A stretch of 64,000 nt of DNA from Nostoc spongiaeforme FACHB-130 (lineage in GTDB: Bacteria; Cyanobacteriota; Cyanobacteriia; Cyanobacteriales; Nostocaceae). Shown here one piece after another: positions 48,032 through 55,073 of the stretch. The stretch covers positions 1-64,000 of the forward strand of contig NZ_JACJTB010000040.1 in NCBI RefSeq assembly GCF_014698475.1, read 5' to 3'. Below the pieces are notes generated by a model that saw only the letters and a program-made list of their open reading frames with translations, was not told the DNA's origin and searched no databases. The position numbers were made by a program, and so were the translations under genes. Positions within the stretch are counted from its first letter, which is position 1. Every line of letters starts with the position of its first letter.

Positions 48032-48341
48032 TACTTGATTCCTTTAAATCTTTGACGGCGCATTCAAGAATTAGGGAGGTTGGTACATTCCAAGCTTTTA
48101 CCTCCCATTCAGTCACTAATCGTTCTGAGTGACGGATAACTGCACTACTACATTTGTTTTTTCTGACAAGCCAATCTCTAAACTTTTCGGCTTGTTCTTT
48201 GGTATCGAACCCGAAGTAGGTGGTTTTTCTGCTTCCCAAGGGGTCAGTAATAGTCGCTACCCGACGCGAGAGAATATTGAGCGTCCAACCACTGTTAGGA
48301 GTGAGTTCGATTTTCGTGATATTTAATTCTGTTGGATTCAT
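47994..48341 (-). CDS. Small hypothetical protein (115 residues)
   Basis: The protein reads TKIELTPNSGWTLNILSRRVATITDPLGSRKTTYFGFDTKEQAEKFRDWLVRKNKC. It has a beta-strand-rich domain with a helix, fitting a small DNA-binding or adaptor fold, but no named family is recognised. Its ATG overlaps the stop of the upstream gene (ATGA), indicating translational coupling. Confidence 0.6.
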   Translation of the reverse strand: MNPTELNITKIELTPNSGWTLNILSRRVATITDPLGSRKTTYFGFDTKEQAEKFRDWLVRKNKCSSAVIRHSERLVTEWEVKAWNVPTSLILECAVKDLKESSNATISTKSTLQR

Positions 48342-49021
48342 ATTTCAACTTCAGGAATTGCTGCTAAATATTCCATAGTTGATATTTTTTTTGCTAGCCA
48401 TTTATCATGGGCTTCTTGAGGGGTCATTTTGTGGGTTAAAAGTTTTTTCTCCTTATCATCTTCTACAAAAGGAGCTAGTGTTTCTTCTAGCCTGGCTTGG
48501 AAATTTAAATGTTTATCTTCAGAATAAGTAAACTGGTAAATACTATCAGTGTTAACGAACAAGTAAACCAGGCTAATTTGCTCCAATGGTATTCCAGTTC
48601 GTTCGTATAGGAGAAATAACCTCAGTTGAGTTTGCCATTTGCTCTCAAGAATTCCAAATTTAGGAGGTTTTTGAATTGTCCAGTCAAACCCAACTACTTG
48701 ATTTTCACCATAGATAATGAGGTCGCACTCGCTGTAGAGGAGAATATCGTGGTAGAAATATTGAAGTTGGGCGTTCCATTGTTTGTTGCCAGGAATATTT
48801 AGAAAAGGTTTTACCTTATCGACCCAGTTATTAATTTGGGGGTATGCCTTCAATAAAGCTTCGACTGGTAGCCCTAACCCAATTTGTTGCATAATGAGGT
48901 GAAACTGACCTCCAGCAACTTCAGATTCACTTTTGATAGTTAGATTACGATAATTTATCGTTGATAAATATTCTGGATTCTGTTCAACTATTTCAAGTGT
49001 TTTATGATTAAATCGATTCAT
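48338..49021 (-). CDS. PD-(D/E)XK nuclease-like protein
   Basis: The 227-residue protein starts at the ATG at 49021; the frame is open to 49036 but that part lies in a hairpin. The region CDLIIYGENQVVGFDWTIQKPP followed by LESKWQTQLRLFLLYE resembles the core of PDDEXK exonucleases (D ... D-x-K ... WQTQL). However, the usual D/E-x-K reads DWTIQK, so catalysis is uncertain. Family members process DNA ends, as in RecB/Cas4-type enzymes. A 14-bp perfect inverted repeat (49024-49037 with 49045-49058) ends two bases before the start codon. Confidence 0.55.
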   Translation of the reverse strand: MNRFNHKTLEIVEQNPEYLSTINYRNLTIKSESEVAGGQFHLIMQQIGLGLPVEALLKAYPQINNWVDKVKPFLNIPGNKQWNAQLQYFYHDILLYSECDLIIYGENQVVGFDWTIQKPPKFGILESKWQTQLRLFLLYERTGIPLEQISLVYLFVNTDSIYQFTYSEDKHLNFQARLEETLAPFVEDDKEKKLLTHKMTPQEAHDKWLAKKISTMEYLAAIPEVEI

Positions 49022-49023
49022 AA

Positions 49024-49058
49024 AAATATATCCCAAATTTAGTTTTTGGGATATATTT
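49024..49058. repeat. 14-bp perfect inverted repeat abutting a start codon
   Basis: AAATATATCCCAAA and TTTGGGATATATTT flank a seven-base loop. On the minus strand the hairpin ends two bases before the ATG at 49021 and is followed by T residues, so it may be a terminator of the E1-like gene, a translation block, or both. Confidence 0.65.
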
Positions 49059-49065
49059 GCGTAAG

Positions 49066-49923
49066 CTATTTGTGGTAATTTGGCTGTGGAATATAGTATT
49101 TTTTGAGTTGGTCGATGCTTGTATATAAACTTCGGGTTGACATTGCTTTGAGGTCAAAATAACTGGCGAACTTTTTCAACCCCCCAGTGAGGGTTAATTC
49201 TAGTAAATACTGGGCTGCGATCGCACTCGTCATTTTATTAACGAATAGCGATTGATAATTCCGTGCTTGAATTTCTGCACATGAAAGGTTATTGTCAGTA
49301 AGTTCTTCTGGCTGAGGAATTAGCAGTTCTGGGTGAACCAGCACCGGGGAGGGAAGATGCAACCAGAATTGAGGTTTGTCTGGGTTATTGGAAGCTTGGA
49401 CTATATCAAAATTAGAGTGCGTTCCAATTACTACTTGTCCAGAGTAGTTGCTGTTTCCACAATCCAGCCAAAATAGAGATGCTGGCTCATTTGCACTGTT
49501 GATTTTGAGAACAGAGTGAATTTTGCTCCTGGCGGCGCTGTTATCTACACAGCCAATAATTACCGTTAGGGTATTCCACCAACTGGCCGTGCGAATCATG
49601 TCTTCTTCAAACCAGTCGCAAATGGCTGTAATCTCTATTCCGTATTTGGCACTGCATCTTGCAGCCAGTGTTTCTGCCTTTGATAGCCCAATTTCAGCTT
49701 GTTGATAATTTTGGCGGCTGATATTCTTGAGTTCGACAGTATCCCCATCAACGATCGCAAAGTTAATTTCTTTCCTAGTGCGCTGGAGTTGCAGAATAAT
49801 TCGACATAAATCTTCTGCAAGAAACCCGCCTGTTCCTCCTACTCCTACTAAGACGAAGTTGATACGAGTATGATTGCGAGGTAAGACGGGTAAAGCTTGT
49901 TGGTAAGTAGTTAATTCGAGCAT
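49066..49923 (-). CDS. PRTRC-system ThiF-family (E1-like) protein
   Basis: The 285-residue protein is an E1-type adenylating Rossmann enzyme: FVLVGVGGTGGFLAEDL (ATP glycine loop, residues 26-42), IVDGDTVELKNISRQNY (Asp plus Arg finger), GLSKAETLAARC and VIIGCVDNSAARSKI. Cys215 in NNLSCAEIQARN is the candidate catalytic cysteine. E1-like enzymes activate the C-terminus of ubiquitin-like or sulfur-carrier proteins. The start overlaps the end of the JAMM gene by 13 bases. Order and content match the PRTRC cassette (ParB-related, ThiF-related), described on large plasmids. Confidence 0.85.
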   Translation of the reverse strand: MLELTTYQQALPVLPRNHTRINFVLVGVGGTGGFLAEDLCRIILQLQRTRKEINFAIVDGDTVELKNISRQNYQQAEIGLSKAETLAARCSAKYGIEITAICDWFEEDMIRTASWWNTLTVIIGCVDNSAARSKIHSVLKINSANEPASLFWLDCGNSNYSGQVVIGTHSNFDIVQASNNPDKPQFWLHLPSPVLVHPELLIPQPEELTDNNLSCAEIQARNYQSLFVNKMTSAIAAQYLLELTLTGGLKKFASYFDLKAMSTRSLYTSIDQLKKYYIPQPNYHK

Positions 49924-50507
49924 TTTATCTGTGGCGGCAGTTCAAATATTTGATTGGGGCTAATGTCGAAAAAGTGATTGTATATCCCGATACGGGTATA
50001 AATTGTGGGAATGGTATTCAGCGTGCCAATAATCGCAAACACTCGAAATTTGCCTTTTTCTTCCTGATTGTCTGTACTTGAAGGATAAGCAGCTAGAGTT
50101 CCATGACTGTGCATTTCCACAAAGCCATCTGTATAGTTTTTATTGAGTGCGCTTTCTAAAGATAAGACGTGAGTAGAGGACGCAGTTTGCAGTGGTGTGT
50201 GACACCACCATTGGTTGTTTGTCACTCCCAAGTAGAATAGGATTTCCTGTTGGGGGTTGATACTGGCAGCATTGATAATCTCGGCGATCGCTTGGCAAGG
50301 AACTTTTGGGACTTTTAGACGAAAGTAGGGTTCAAGGGGTTGGAGTCCAGCAACTTGAGTTTGAGTCAGTTGCAAGCAAACCTCTAACTCGCAACGATGC
50401 GATCGCAAGAAAAGCCCATTTGCTGCCAACCAGTATTCCTGGAGTTTTTGACTGTAAGGAGGAAAGTTATTACTTGTAGCGAGGTGATAACCGATAAAAG
50501 GATTCAT
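49911..50507 (-). CDS. PRTRC protein A-like JAMM/JAB metalloprotease
   Basis: The 198-residue protein has an exact JAMM zinc motif, H133-x-H135 followed ten residues later by D146 (EMHSHGTLAAYPSSTD). An upstream glutamate would complete the site, with several candidates in strand one. JAMM enzymes remove ubiquitin-like proteins or process their tails. The beta-rich N-terminal half (LEVCLQLTQTQVAGLQPLEPYFRLKVPK) is typical of PRTRC protein A. The gene is packed between protein B and the E1-like gene. Confidence 0.8.
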   Translation of the reverse strand: MNPFIGYHLATSNNFPPYSQKLQEYWLAANGLFLRSHRCELEVCLQLTQTQVAGLQPLEPYFRLKVPKVPCQAIAEIINAASINPQQEILFYLGVTNNQWWCHTPLQTASSTHVLSLESALNKNYTDGFVEMHSHGTLAAYPSSTDNQEEKGKFRVFAIIGTLNTIPTIYTRIGIYNHFFDISPNQIFELPPQIKCSN

Positions 50508-50509
50508 GG

Positions 50510-51232
50510 TTAACTGAACAAATGATTGATAATGTCTTCTGGGGTTGTGACTTTCCAGCTATGAACGGGAACAAGGTCACTTGAAGGGTAGGATTTAGCT
50601 TTAGATGCGTGTAATTTGATTAGTTGATTGCAGATATTATCGGGATGAGTTTTTGACTTGCCTTGGGATAAGTCCTTGTTAAAAGGTGATTTCCAGAATA
50701 GATCCCAAACTTGGCTTATGGTTGCAGCATTGCACATACTGAGAGAATTTCCCCCAAAGCAAATACTAGAATCTTCCCAAACGTTAGGTAAAGGAGGCTT
50801 GTACAGTTGTGCGTCTGGTTTAAATACCCTCCCTTTAACTGCCCACAGGTAATATCTACTACCGCATCCAGCAAATAAGAATGCAGGCATTGGTACAGTC
50901 ATTACTTCAGTTTCCTGTCCCATAATTTGAATTTGATATTTTTGGGGAGAGTAAAATTGAATAATGGTCTCTCCCTCTGGATTTTTACCCCACCAAATTG
51001 TGTTGCTAGAAAGCCATCCAGATGCAGCAGTTTTACTTGTAAAAGCTTTCTCTACTGCTTCAGGAGACAAGAATTTATATTTAGACTCTTTGCCTTCGCG
51101 TTCGACTAAAATAAACTGTCCTTTGAGGATAATTAACTGCCCTAGTAAATCATCTTGGGGAATATTGGTCAGCAGGATTTGGGAGACATTTTCTAAGTTA
51201 ATTATTGGTAATATATTTGTGTCTAGATTCAT
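50510..51232 (-). CDS. PRTRC protein B-like, possible E2-fold protein
   Basis: The 240-residue protein begins at an ATG overlapping the previous stop codon (ATGA); the frame is open slightly further upstream. It matches PRTRC protein B: KYKFLSPEAVEKAFT, VPMPAFLFAGCGSRYYLWAVKGRVFKPDAQLY, then PPLPNVWEDSSICFGGNSLS. The segment PNVWEDSSIC closely resembles the active-site motif of E2 ubiquitin-conjugating enzymes (HPNV..dG.iCL), with Cys158 in the catalytic position. I infer an E2-like role; whether the Cys forms a thioester is unknown. Confidence 0.75.
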   Translation of the reverse strand: MNLDTNILPIINLENVSQILLTNIPQDDLLGQLIILKGQFILVEREGKESKYKFLSPEAVEKAFTSKTAASGWLSSNTIWWGKNPEGETIIQFYSPQKYQIQIMGQETEVMTVPMPAFLFAGCGSRYYLWAVKGRVFKPDAQLYKPPLPNVWEDSSICFGGNSLSMCNAATISQVWDLFWKSPFNKDLSQGKSKTHPDNICNQLIKLHASKAKSYPSSDLVPVHSWKVTTPEDIINHLFS

Positions 51233-51957
51233 GCTTTTGATGCTTGGTTCCAAATTTTCAATGCTGCTTTTCTAGCAGAAAGAGATGTTTCTAACAAATG
51301 GCTAACCTCATTTGATTTCTCCATCATCGAGACTGCTTCTTGCCACTTTTGAGCAAGAAATACGATATTGTCATAAGTCCATTCCAGCCAATCGCTTGTT
51401 TCACACGTAATATCTAGCCAAATATTTTCAGTCGAGTAATCTATAATTCGTATGGCTATATCTAAATATTGCAGGGGACTTTTATAACGACGACACAGAT
51501 TTACAAATTTCTCGAAGTAAATTTCTTCTGCTGGAGCAATGTAATCAGGAGTAAAACCAAAATTTAGTTTCCATTGGCTGATATTGTACCCTTGCCCCAT
51601 CAATGAAAGTAGGAACTTTTCTGAGTATACCAGTTCCTCAAAATCTTCATTCCACCACTCAAGTTTTTGTGGTGAAACTAGAATACTATCACGTTCGGGA
51701 TTAAACTCGATTTCATCGATATATTCTACTGGAAATAGATTTTCATTCACTAGATTCATAAATTCAATTTCTCTATCTAGGTAAGCACTAGTTGGATGTG
51801 ATTGTTTATTAATAGGTATGGTTGATTCTAACCATTTTTCTGGAAATAATGTTTGATACAGACTTAAGATATTTACTCGTTCGGAAAGATTTTCTAGGTA
51901 ATTAACTGCTGTTAGACAAGTAATAGGTATTTTGAAGGAGTGGATGTTAGCAAGCAT
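51229..51957 (-). CDS. Hypothetical protein in PRTRC operon (242 residues)
   Basis: I do not recognise a family. The protein is acidic, aromatic-rich and helical (WLDITCETSDWLEWTYDNIVFLAQKWQEAVSMM near the C-terminus; a Ser/Ala/Lys-rich helix SLSARKAALKIWNQASKA at the end). It is translationally coupled to protein B through ATGA. It could be the equivalent of PRTRC protein F, but similarity cannot be judged by eye. A perfect eight-base hairpin (51966-51988) lies eight bases before its start. Confidence 0.55.
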   Translation of the reverse strand: MLANIHSFKIPITCLTAVNYLENLSERVNILSLYQTLFPEKWLESTIPINKQSHPTSAYLDREIEFMNLVNENLFPVEYIDEIEFNPERDSILVSPQKLEWWNEDFEELVYSEKFLLSLMGQGYNISQWKLNFGFTPDYIAPAEEIYFEKFVNLCRRYKSPLQYLDIAIRIIDYSTENIWLDITCETSDWLEWTYDNIVFLAQKWQEAVSMMEKSNEVSHLLETSLSARKAALKIWNQASKA

Positions 51958-51965
51958 AATGAATC

Positions 51966-51988
51966 AGCCGCTATAACTCGTAGCGGCT
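51966..51988. terminator. Hairpin between protein C and the 242-residue gene
   Basis: AGCCGCTA and TAGCGGCT form a perfect eight-base stem around a seven-base loop, 13 bases after the protein C stop and eight bases before the next start. No long T-run follows, so attenuation or RNA processing is as likely as termination. Confidence 0.55.
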
Positions 51989-52000
51989 ATAAATTTGTGA

Positions 52001-52423
52001 TTACAGTACAGGATATTTACTCGTAATAGCAGGTTGCTGTTTAAGGCTTTGAGCAACTTTTTCGCTATAGGTTTCCCAAGATTGACCGAGCTTGATAGCT
52101 TTATCTATCTCAGGTTGTAAGGTAATTAAATTTTCGAGACTAATTTGACTGTTTATCTCTAGAAGCTTTATCTGCCATCCTAACTTTAGTGCAGGATTTA
52201 TTTCTTCAAAACTGTTTTTCAATTCTCTAAATTGACTTCCTTTAGTACCTGCTTTTTTTACTAAACGAATTGAAACTGTATCATCAGTTGTTTGGCGTTC
52301 AATTTCGGCATTAGCATACTCTGGAAAGTAGACGCTAATAGCTGTTTTGAGTGTATTGTCATCCTGGGCGATCGCCTCATCCAGAGGAATTTCTTGTCCT
52401 TCGATAATAGCAATGTACTTCAT
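52001..52423 (-). CDS. PRTRC protein C-like, possible ubiquitin-like protein with extension
   Basis: Residues 1-62 match PRTRC protein C: YIAIIEGQEIPLDEAIAQ, YFPEYANAEIERQTTDD, SIRLVKKAGTKG. Standalone protein C is about 70 residues and ends at or near GTKG. Here GTKG (59-62) is followed by an 80-residue helical extension. A beta-grasp fold ending in a Gly would be a substrate for the E1-like enzyme, and the JAMM protein could trim the extension to expose the Gly. This processing is inference. Confidence 0.7.
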   Translation of the reverse strand: MKYIAIIEGQEIPLDEAIAQDDNTLKTAISVYFPEYANAEIERQTTDDTVSIRLVKKAGTKGSQFRELKNSFEEINPALKLGWQIKLLEINSQISLENLITLQPEIDKAIKLGQSWETYSEKVAQSLKQQPAITSKYPVL

Positions 52424-52428
52424 GGTAA

Positions 52429-52911
52429 TTAAAATAGTGACAGTTGGTTGTTAGGTGCAGTTTTTTTATCTTTATCTTCAGGTAGGTTACGCTTTTGTAC
52501 TTGTTTTGATTGTTCCTGTCGATTCTGAACTTTAGTCTGCTTTTCCATCCTTTGTTTGCAAATATTTAGCATTTCTGGGAGAGATTTTTCTAAATCCTGT
52601 AGCCAGTTATTTATGACAGGCTGAGATGTTATGTCTGTTAGGTGGATTATTTTTATGATTGGAGGTGCATCTTGGATTCCAATTGAGACAATTGCTTTTT
52701 CAGAATTTGGTGTTAACTGAATTGTTATGATGGCGGTTTTGGTAAAAGTTATCCCGCTAGATGAATCTTGACTTATAACTTCAGTATTTACTGATTCATC
52801 TAATGTTTCTTCTAAATTTAGATTCTCCTGAATATCAGGATTAAAATCTTTACTGCTATAGCTATTTTCAAAGTCAGTTGTATTCTCGTCAGGTGATGTT
52901 TGATTATTCAT
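52429..52911 (-). CDS. PRTRC protein E-like candidate with C-terminal clamp-binding motif
   Basis: The 160-residue protein has an acidic disordered N-terminus (to about 50), a small domain (KTAIITIQLTPNSEKAIVSIGIQDAPPIIKIIHLTDI ... WLQDLEKSLPEMLNICKQRME) and a charged linker ending in NNQLSLF. The last five residues are a consensus beta-clamp-binding peptide, identical to the polymerase C-terminus. The domain resembles PRTRC protein E in position and pattern, but the match is weak. It suggests a bridge between the PRTRC proteins and the sliding clamp. Confidence 0.6.
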   Translation of the reverse strand: MNNQTSPDENTTDFENSYSSKDFNPDIQENLNLEETLDESVNTEVISQDSSSGITFTKTAIITIQLTPNSEKAIVSIGIQDAPPIIKIIHLTDITSQPVINNWLQDLEKSLPEMLNICKQRMEKQTKVQNRQEQSKQVQKRNLPEDKDKKTAPNNQLSLF

Positions 52912-52913
52912 GA

Positions 52914-53906
52914 TTAAGAGAGATTGGCTAATCTAAATAAAGTGCGGATAGTGATACCTGTCTTGTTAAAAGACTGCCATTTGTAGGCGCATTCGCCTGG
53001 TTTGTATTTAGGAGAAAGTTGGCTCCAGGTGTCCCATGCCTTAAATAAAATGGGACTAACACTCTTGAGTGCCATCCCGACTTGAATCCACGAATGGTAA
53101 TCATCTGCAAACCGAGGGTGGATGACTTCGAGTAGTACAAGTGCGGTTTGAATATTGGTTTCTATTGAGGGAATTAAATGAGCGTACCTGTCTACCCCAT
53201 ATCTGCGGTTATATTTTTCGTTGGGTAGGTTAATCTTTCTTGTTTTCTCCTGTTTGGCAAGCATTTGGGCAATTACCCAATCGGGAGCTATTTCTATTTG
53301 GCGTTCAGATGGACTACAGCCGGGAAGCCATCTGTAATTTCTACCTTCTGGATGAAAGGACGGGGGGAGGATTGAAGCTAGGTTTTTGCCTCGAAATTCC
53401 AGGTGTTCGTCCTTCCCAGTTTTGATTTTGCGAGATTTGACATCGCAAGCTTTTGATTTGGGAATGAGGTATAAGCGTTGGCTGCGATATTTCCTCCCAG
53501 AGGTAAATGCAATTGTGGGAGGGAGATATTTTTGAGCGCGATCGTGTAACAACTCCATAGGAGTTTCGCTGATGGGTGTTAGCTGGTTAAGTTCTTTTGG
53601 TTCTAGGTGTTCGTTAATTTGAATGATTTGTCGCCAGGATGTTTCCCCATCGCAGTCAATAGCTACTAAGTACCCTTGAGGATGATTGAAACCGCAAACC
53701 AAGGCTACACCAGTGGGTGTGATAAATCTGTTATTTGTCCAAAATTTTAATCGGCGGCGGACGAGTTCAGTTTGTAGTTCTTTGGGAGAGTAAGTATTTT
53801 TTTCCCATTCTTTCCCTAAAGGACGTTTACCAAAGGTAGGAACGATTCGCCATTCTTCGGGTAGGTTGTCAAGCGAAGATACCAAATGACGGATTTGGGC
53901 GTGCAT
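52914..53906 (-). CDS. Prim-pol type primase with PriCT-2 domain
   Basis: The 330-residue protein has an N-terminal prim-pol domain (EEWRIVPTFGKRPLGKEWEKN, GVALVCGFNHPQGYLVAIDCDGE with the catalytic DCD, TIAFTSGRKYRSQRLYLIP, EHLEFRGKNLASILPPSFHPEG) and a C-terminal PriCT-2 domain (DDYHSWIQVGMALKSVSPILFKAWDTWSQLSPKY ... CAYKWQSF ... ITIRTLFRLA). Such proteins prime replication of plasmids and phages. It lacks the usual fused helicase, which would have to come from elsewhere. The start codon lies in one arm of a 12-bp inverted repeat (53900-53911 with 53933-53944), suggesting regulated translation or an operator. Confidence 0.85.
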   Translation of the reverse strand: MHAQIRHLVSSLDNLPEEWRIVPTFGKRPLGKEWEKNTYSPKELQTELVRRRLKFWTNNRFITPTGVALVCGFNHPQGYLVAIDCDGETSWRQIIQINEHLEPKELNQLTPISETPMELLHDRAQKYLPPTIAFTSGRKYRSQRLYLIPKSKACDVKSRKIKTGKDEHLEFRGKNLASILPPSFHPEGRNYRWLPGCSPSERQIEIAPDWVIAQMLAKQEKTRKINLPNEKYNRRYGVDRYAHLIPSIETNIQTALVLLEVIHPRFADDYHSWIQVGMALKSVSPILFKAWDTWSQLSPKYKPGECAYKWQSFNKTGITIRTLFRLANLS

Positions 53907-53944
53907 GAATTCATGTGGCTAATTATTTCGATAATTCATGCACG
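53900..53944. repeat. 12-bp inverted repeat covering the primase start codon
   Basis: CGTGCATGAATT and AATTCATGCACG are perfectly complementary, and an inner AATTAT/ATAATT pair extends the structure. The primase ATG (53904-53906) is inside one arm. In RNA it would hide the start codon; as DNA it could be an operator. Confidence 0.7.
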
Positions 53945-53959
53945 AGTGCGTTAGTGACC
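53943..53959 (-). promoter_or_regulatory. CACTAACGC leader motif upstream of primase
   Basis: The coding strand reads GGTCACTAACGCACTCG, 37-53 bases before the ATG. Its CTAACGC core recurs upstream of holA, the helicase gene and the gene at 19734. Confidence 0.5.
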
Positions 53960-53973
53960 GTAGTGGTTTGAGA

Positions 53974-54198
53974 TTATGACTGTGGTGCTAATTGATGGCC
54001 AGCTTCAACTAGCTTAACAAGTGTATTTTGGTCAAACGCTTTAATACCGGATACAAATTGTTGCCACTGCTGCCATTTCTCTGTTGAATAGGTGTGGTTA
54101 GGGTCAAAGTTGCAAACTTGACAGAATTTATGAAAATCAGCATTCCAGTGAAACGTACAAATACCTGTTATGAAATAGTTGATTTGTTGCTCGTCCAT
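53974..54198 (-). CDS. Small hypothetical protein (74 residues)
   Basis: The protein is acidic and aromatic (NYFITGICTFHWNADFHKFCQVCNFDPNHTYSTEKWQQWQQF), with three cysteines and a helical end. I do not recognise a family. It sits between the primase gene and another hypothetical gene in the same orientation, and probably belongs to the same operon. Confidence 0.55.
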   Translation of the reverse strand: MDEQQINYFITGICTFHWNADFHKFCQVCNFDPNHTYSTEKWQQWQQFVSGIKAFDQNTLVKLVEAGHQLAPQS

Positions 54199-54226
54199 GA
54201 TTAATATTTCAGATGGCGATTATGTT

Positions 54227-54973
54227 TTAAGCTAACCTTTTGTTAAGTGCATTTTCTACTTGATAAGTCCCAAGAGTACAGTTTGCATTGCAAGGAAAGG
54301 TAGGAAATTCAAGATAGTTATTCATAGTTTTTGTTACCTTGCACAGTACCATTATCCCCTCCCTACCCTTATTTTTTTGATTGTGATAGTAGCTGATAAC
54401 CTCAAACTCATTATTGCCAGCCTCAAATCTACTTCCTCTATATTGAGAGATAGCCTTGTTCCAATCTGGTTGCCAGAGCATGAGTGTATCTATTGCCATT
54501 GCTCTCACAGTTGGGTTATCTAATTTCATTAGGATATCTGGTAAGTAATGACATTCTTTGGCAATTACTTCTCGTGCGTAATTTATCAGCCAATACTCTG
54601 CTTCTCTTAAAAGAGCTTTTGATTCAAGGTTTTGACACACTTCATCGTAAACTTTAGACATTAAATATGCCCTTTGTTCAAAAACCATCCCATTAGTTCG
54701 CAGTTTTAAATCTGATGGATAATTAATTATCAAATCGGCTAGTTCATCACTGATTTTGGGAAGAAGATATTTATTATATTGTTGGGTTTCAGGATGGGAT
54801 ATTTTCACCTGATACCCTAGATTTACAGCATGATTGATAATAAAATCAATATTGTTAGACTCGACAAAATCTCCTATTTGAAAATTTGTTTCTATAAGTA
54901 AATATGATGGTGCGTGAATAATTTGAAACCTTTTGGGGTTTGGATGTGAATCAGCTAATAGTTCGACGTACAT
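54227..54973 (-). CDS. Hypothetical protein (248 residues)
   Basis: I do not recognise the family. Residues 1-60 are beta-rich (FQIIHAPSYLLIETNFQIGDFVESNNIDFIINHAVNLGYQVKI), 70-180 helical, and the end contains cysteines (FPCNANCTLGTY). The start codon is inside an 11-bp inverted repeat (54969-54979 with 55008-55018) whose other arm contains a CTTACGC leader motif. Probably expressed with the primase region. Confidence 0.55.
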   Translation of the reverse strand: MYVELLADSHPNPKRFQIIHAPSYLLIETNFQIGDFVESNNIDFIINHAVNLGYQVKISHPETQQYNKYLLPKISDELADLIINYPSDLKLRTNGMVFEQRAYLMSKVYDEVCQNLESKALLREAEYWLINYAREVIAKECHYLPDILMKLDNPTVRAMAIDTLMLWQPDWNKAISQYRGSRFEAGNNEFEVISYYHNQKNKGREGIMVLCKVTKTMNNYLEFPTFPCNANCTLGTYQVENALNKRLA

Positions 54974-55018
54974 CGCTTATTCTCAAAACTTTCATCAATT
55001 TTGTGCGTAAGCGATGTA
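54969..55018. repeat. 11-bp inverted repeat covering a start codon
   Basis: TACATCGCTTA and TAAGCGATGTA are perfectly complementary across a 28-base loop, and the ATG at 54971-54973 lies in one arm. The other arm overlaps the CTTACGCAC leader motif (55003-55016). The arrangement parallels that at the primase start but with unrelated arm sequence. Confidence 0.7.
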
Positions 55019-55073
55019 TGTGGTTGAATTACTAAAAAAATAATCCTACCCAAGCTGGATAGGATTATCTTAA

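Noticed and set aside
51584-51784. Plus-strand frame opposite the 242-residue PRTRC-operon gene
   Set aside because: Shadow frame, Ser-rich, no upstream signals.
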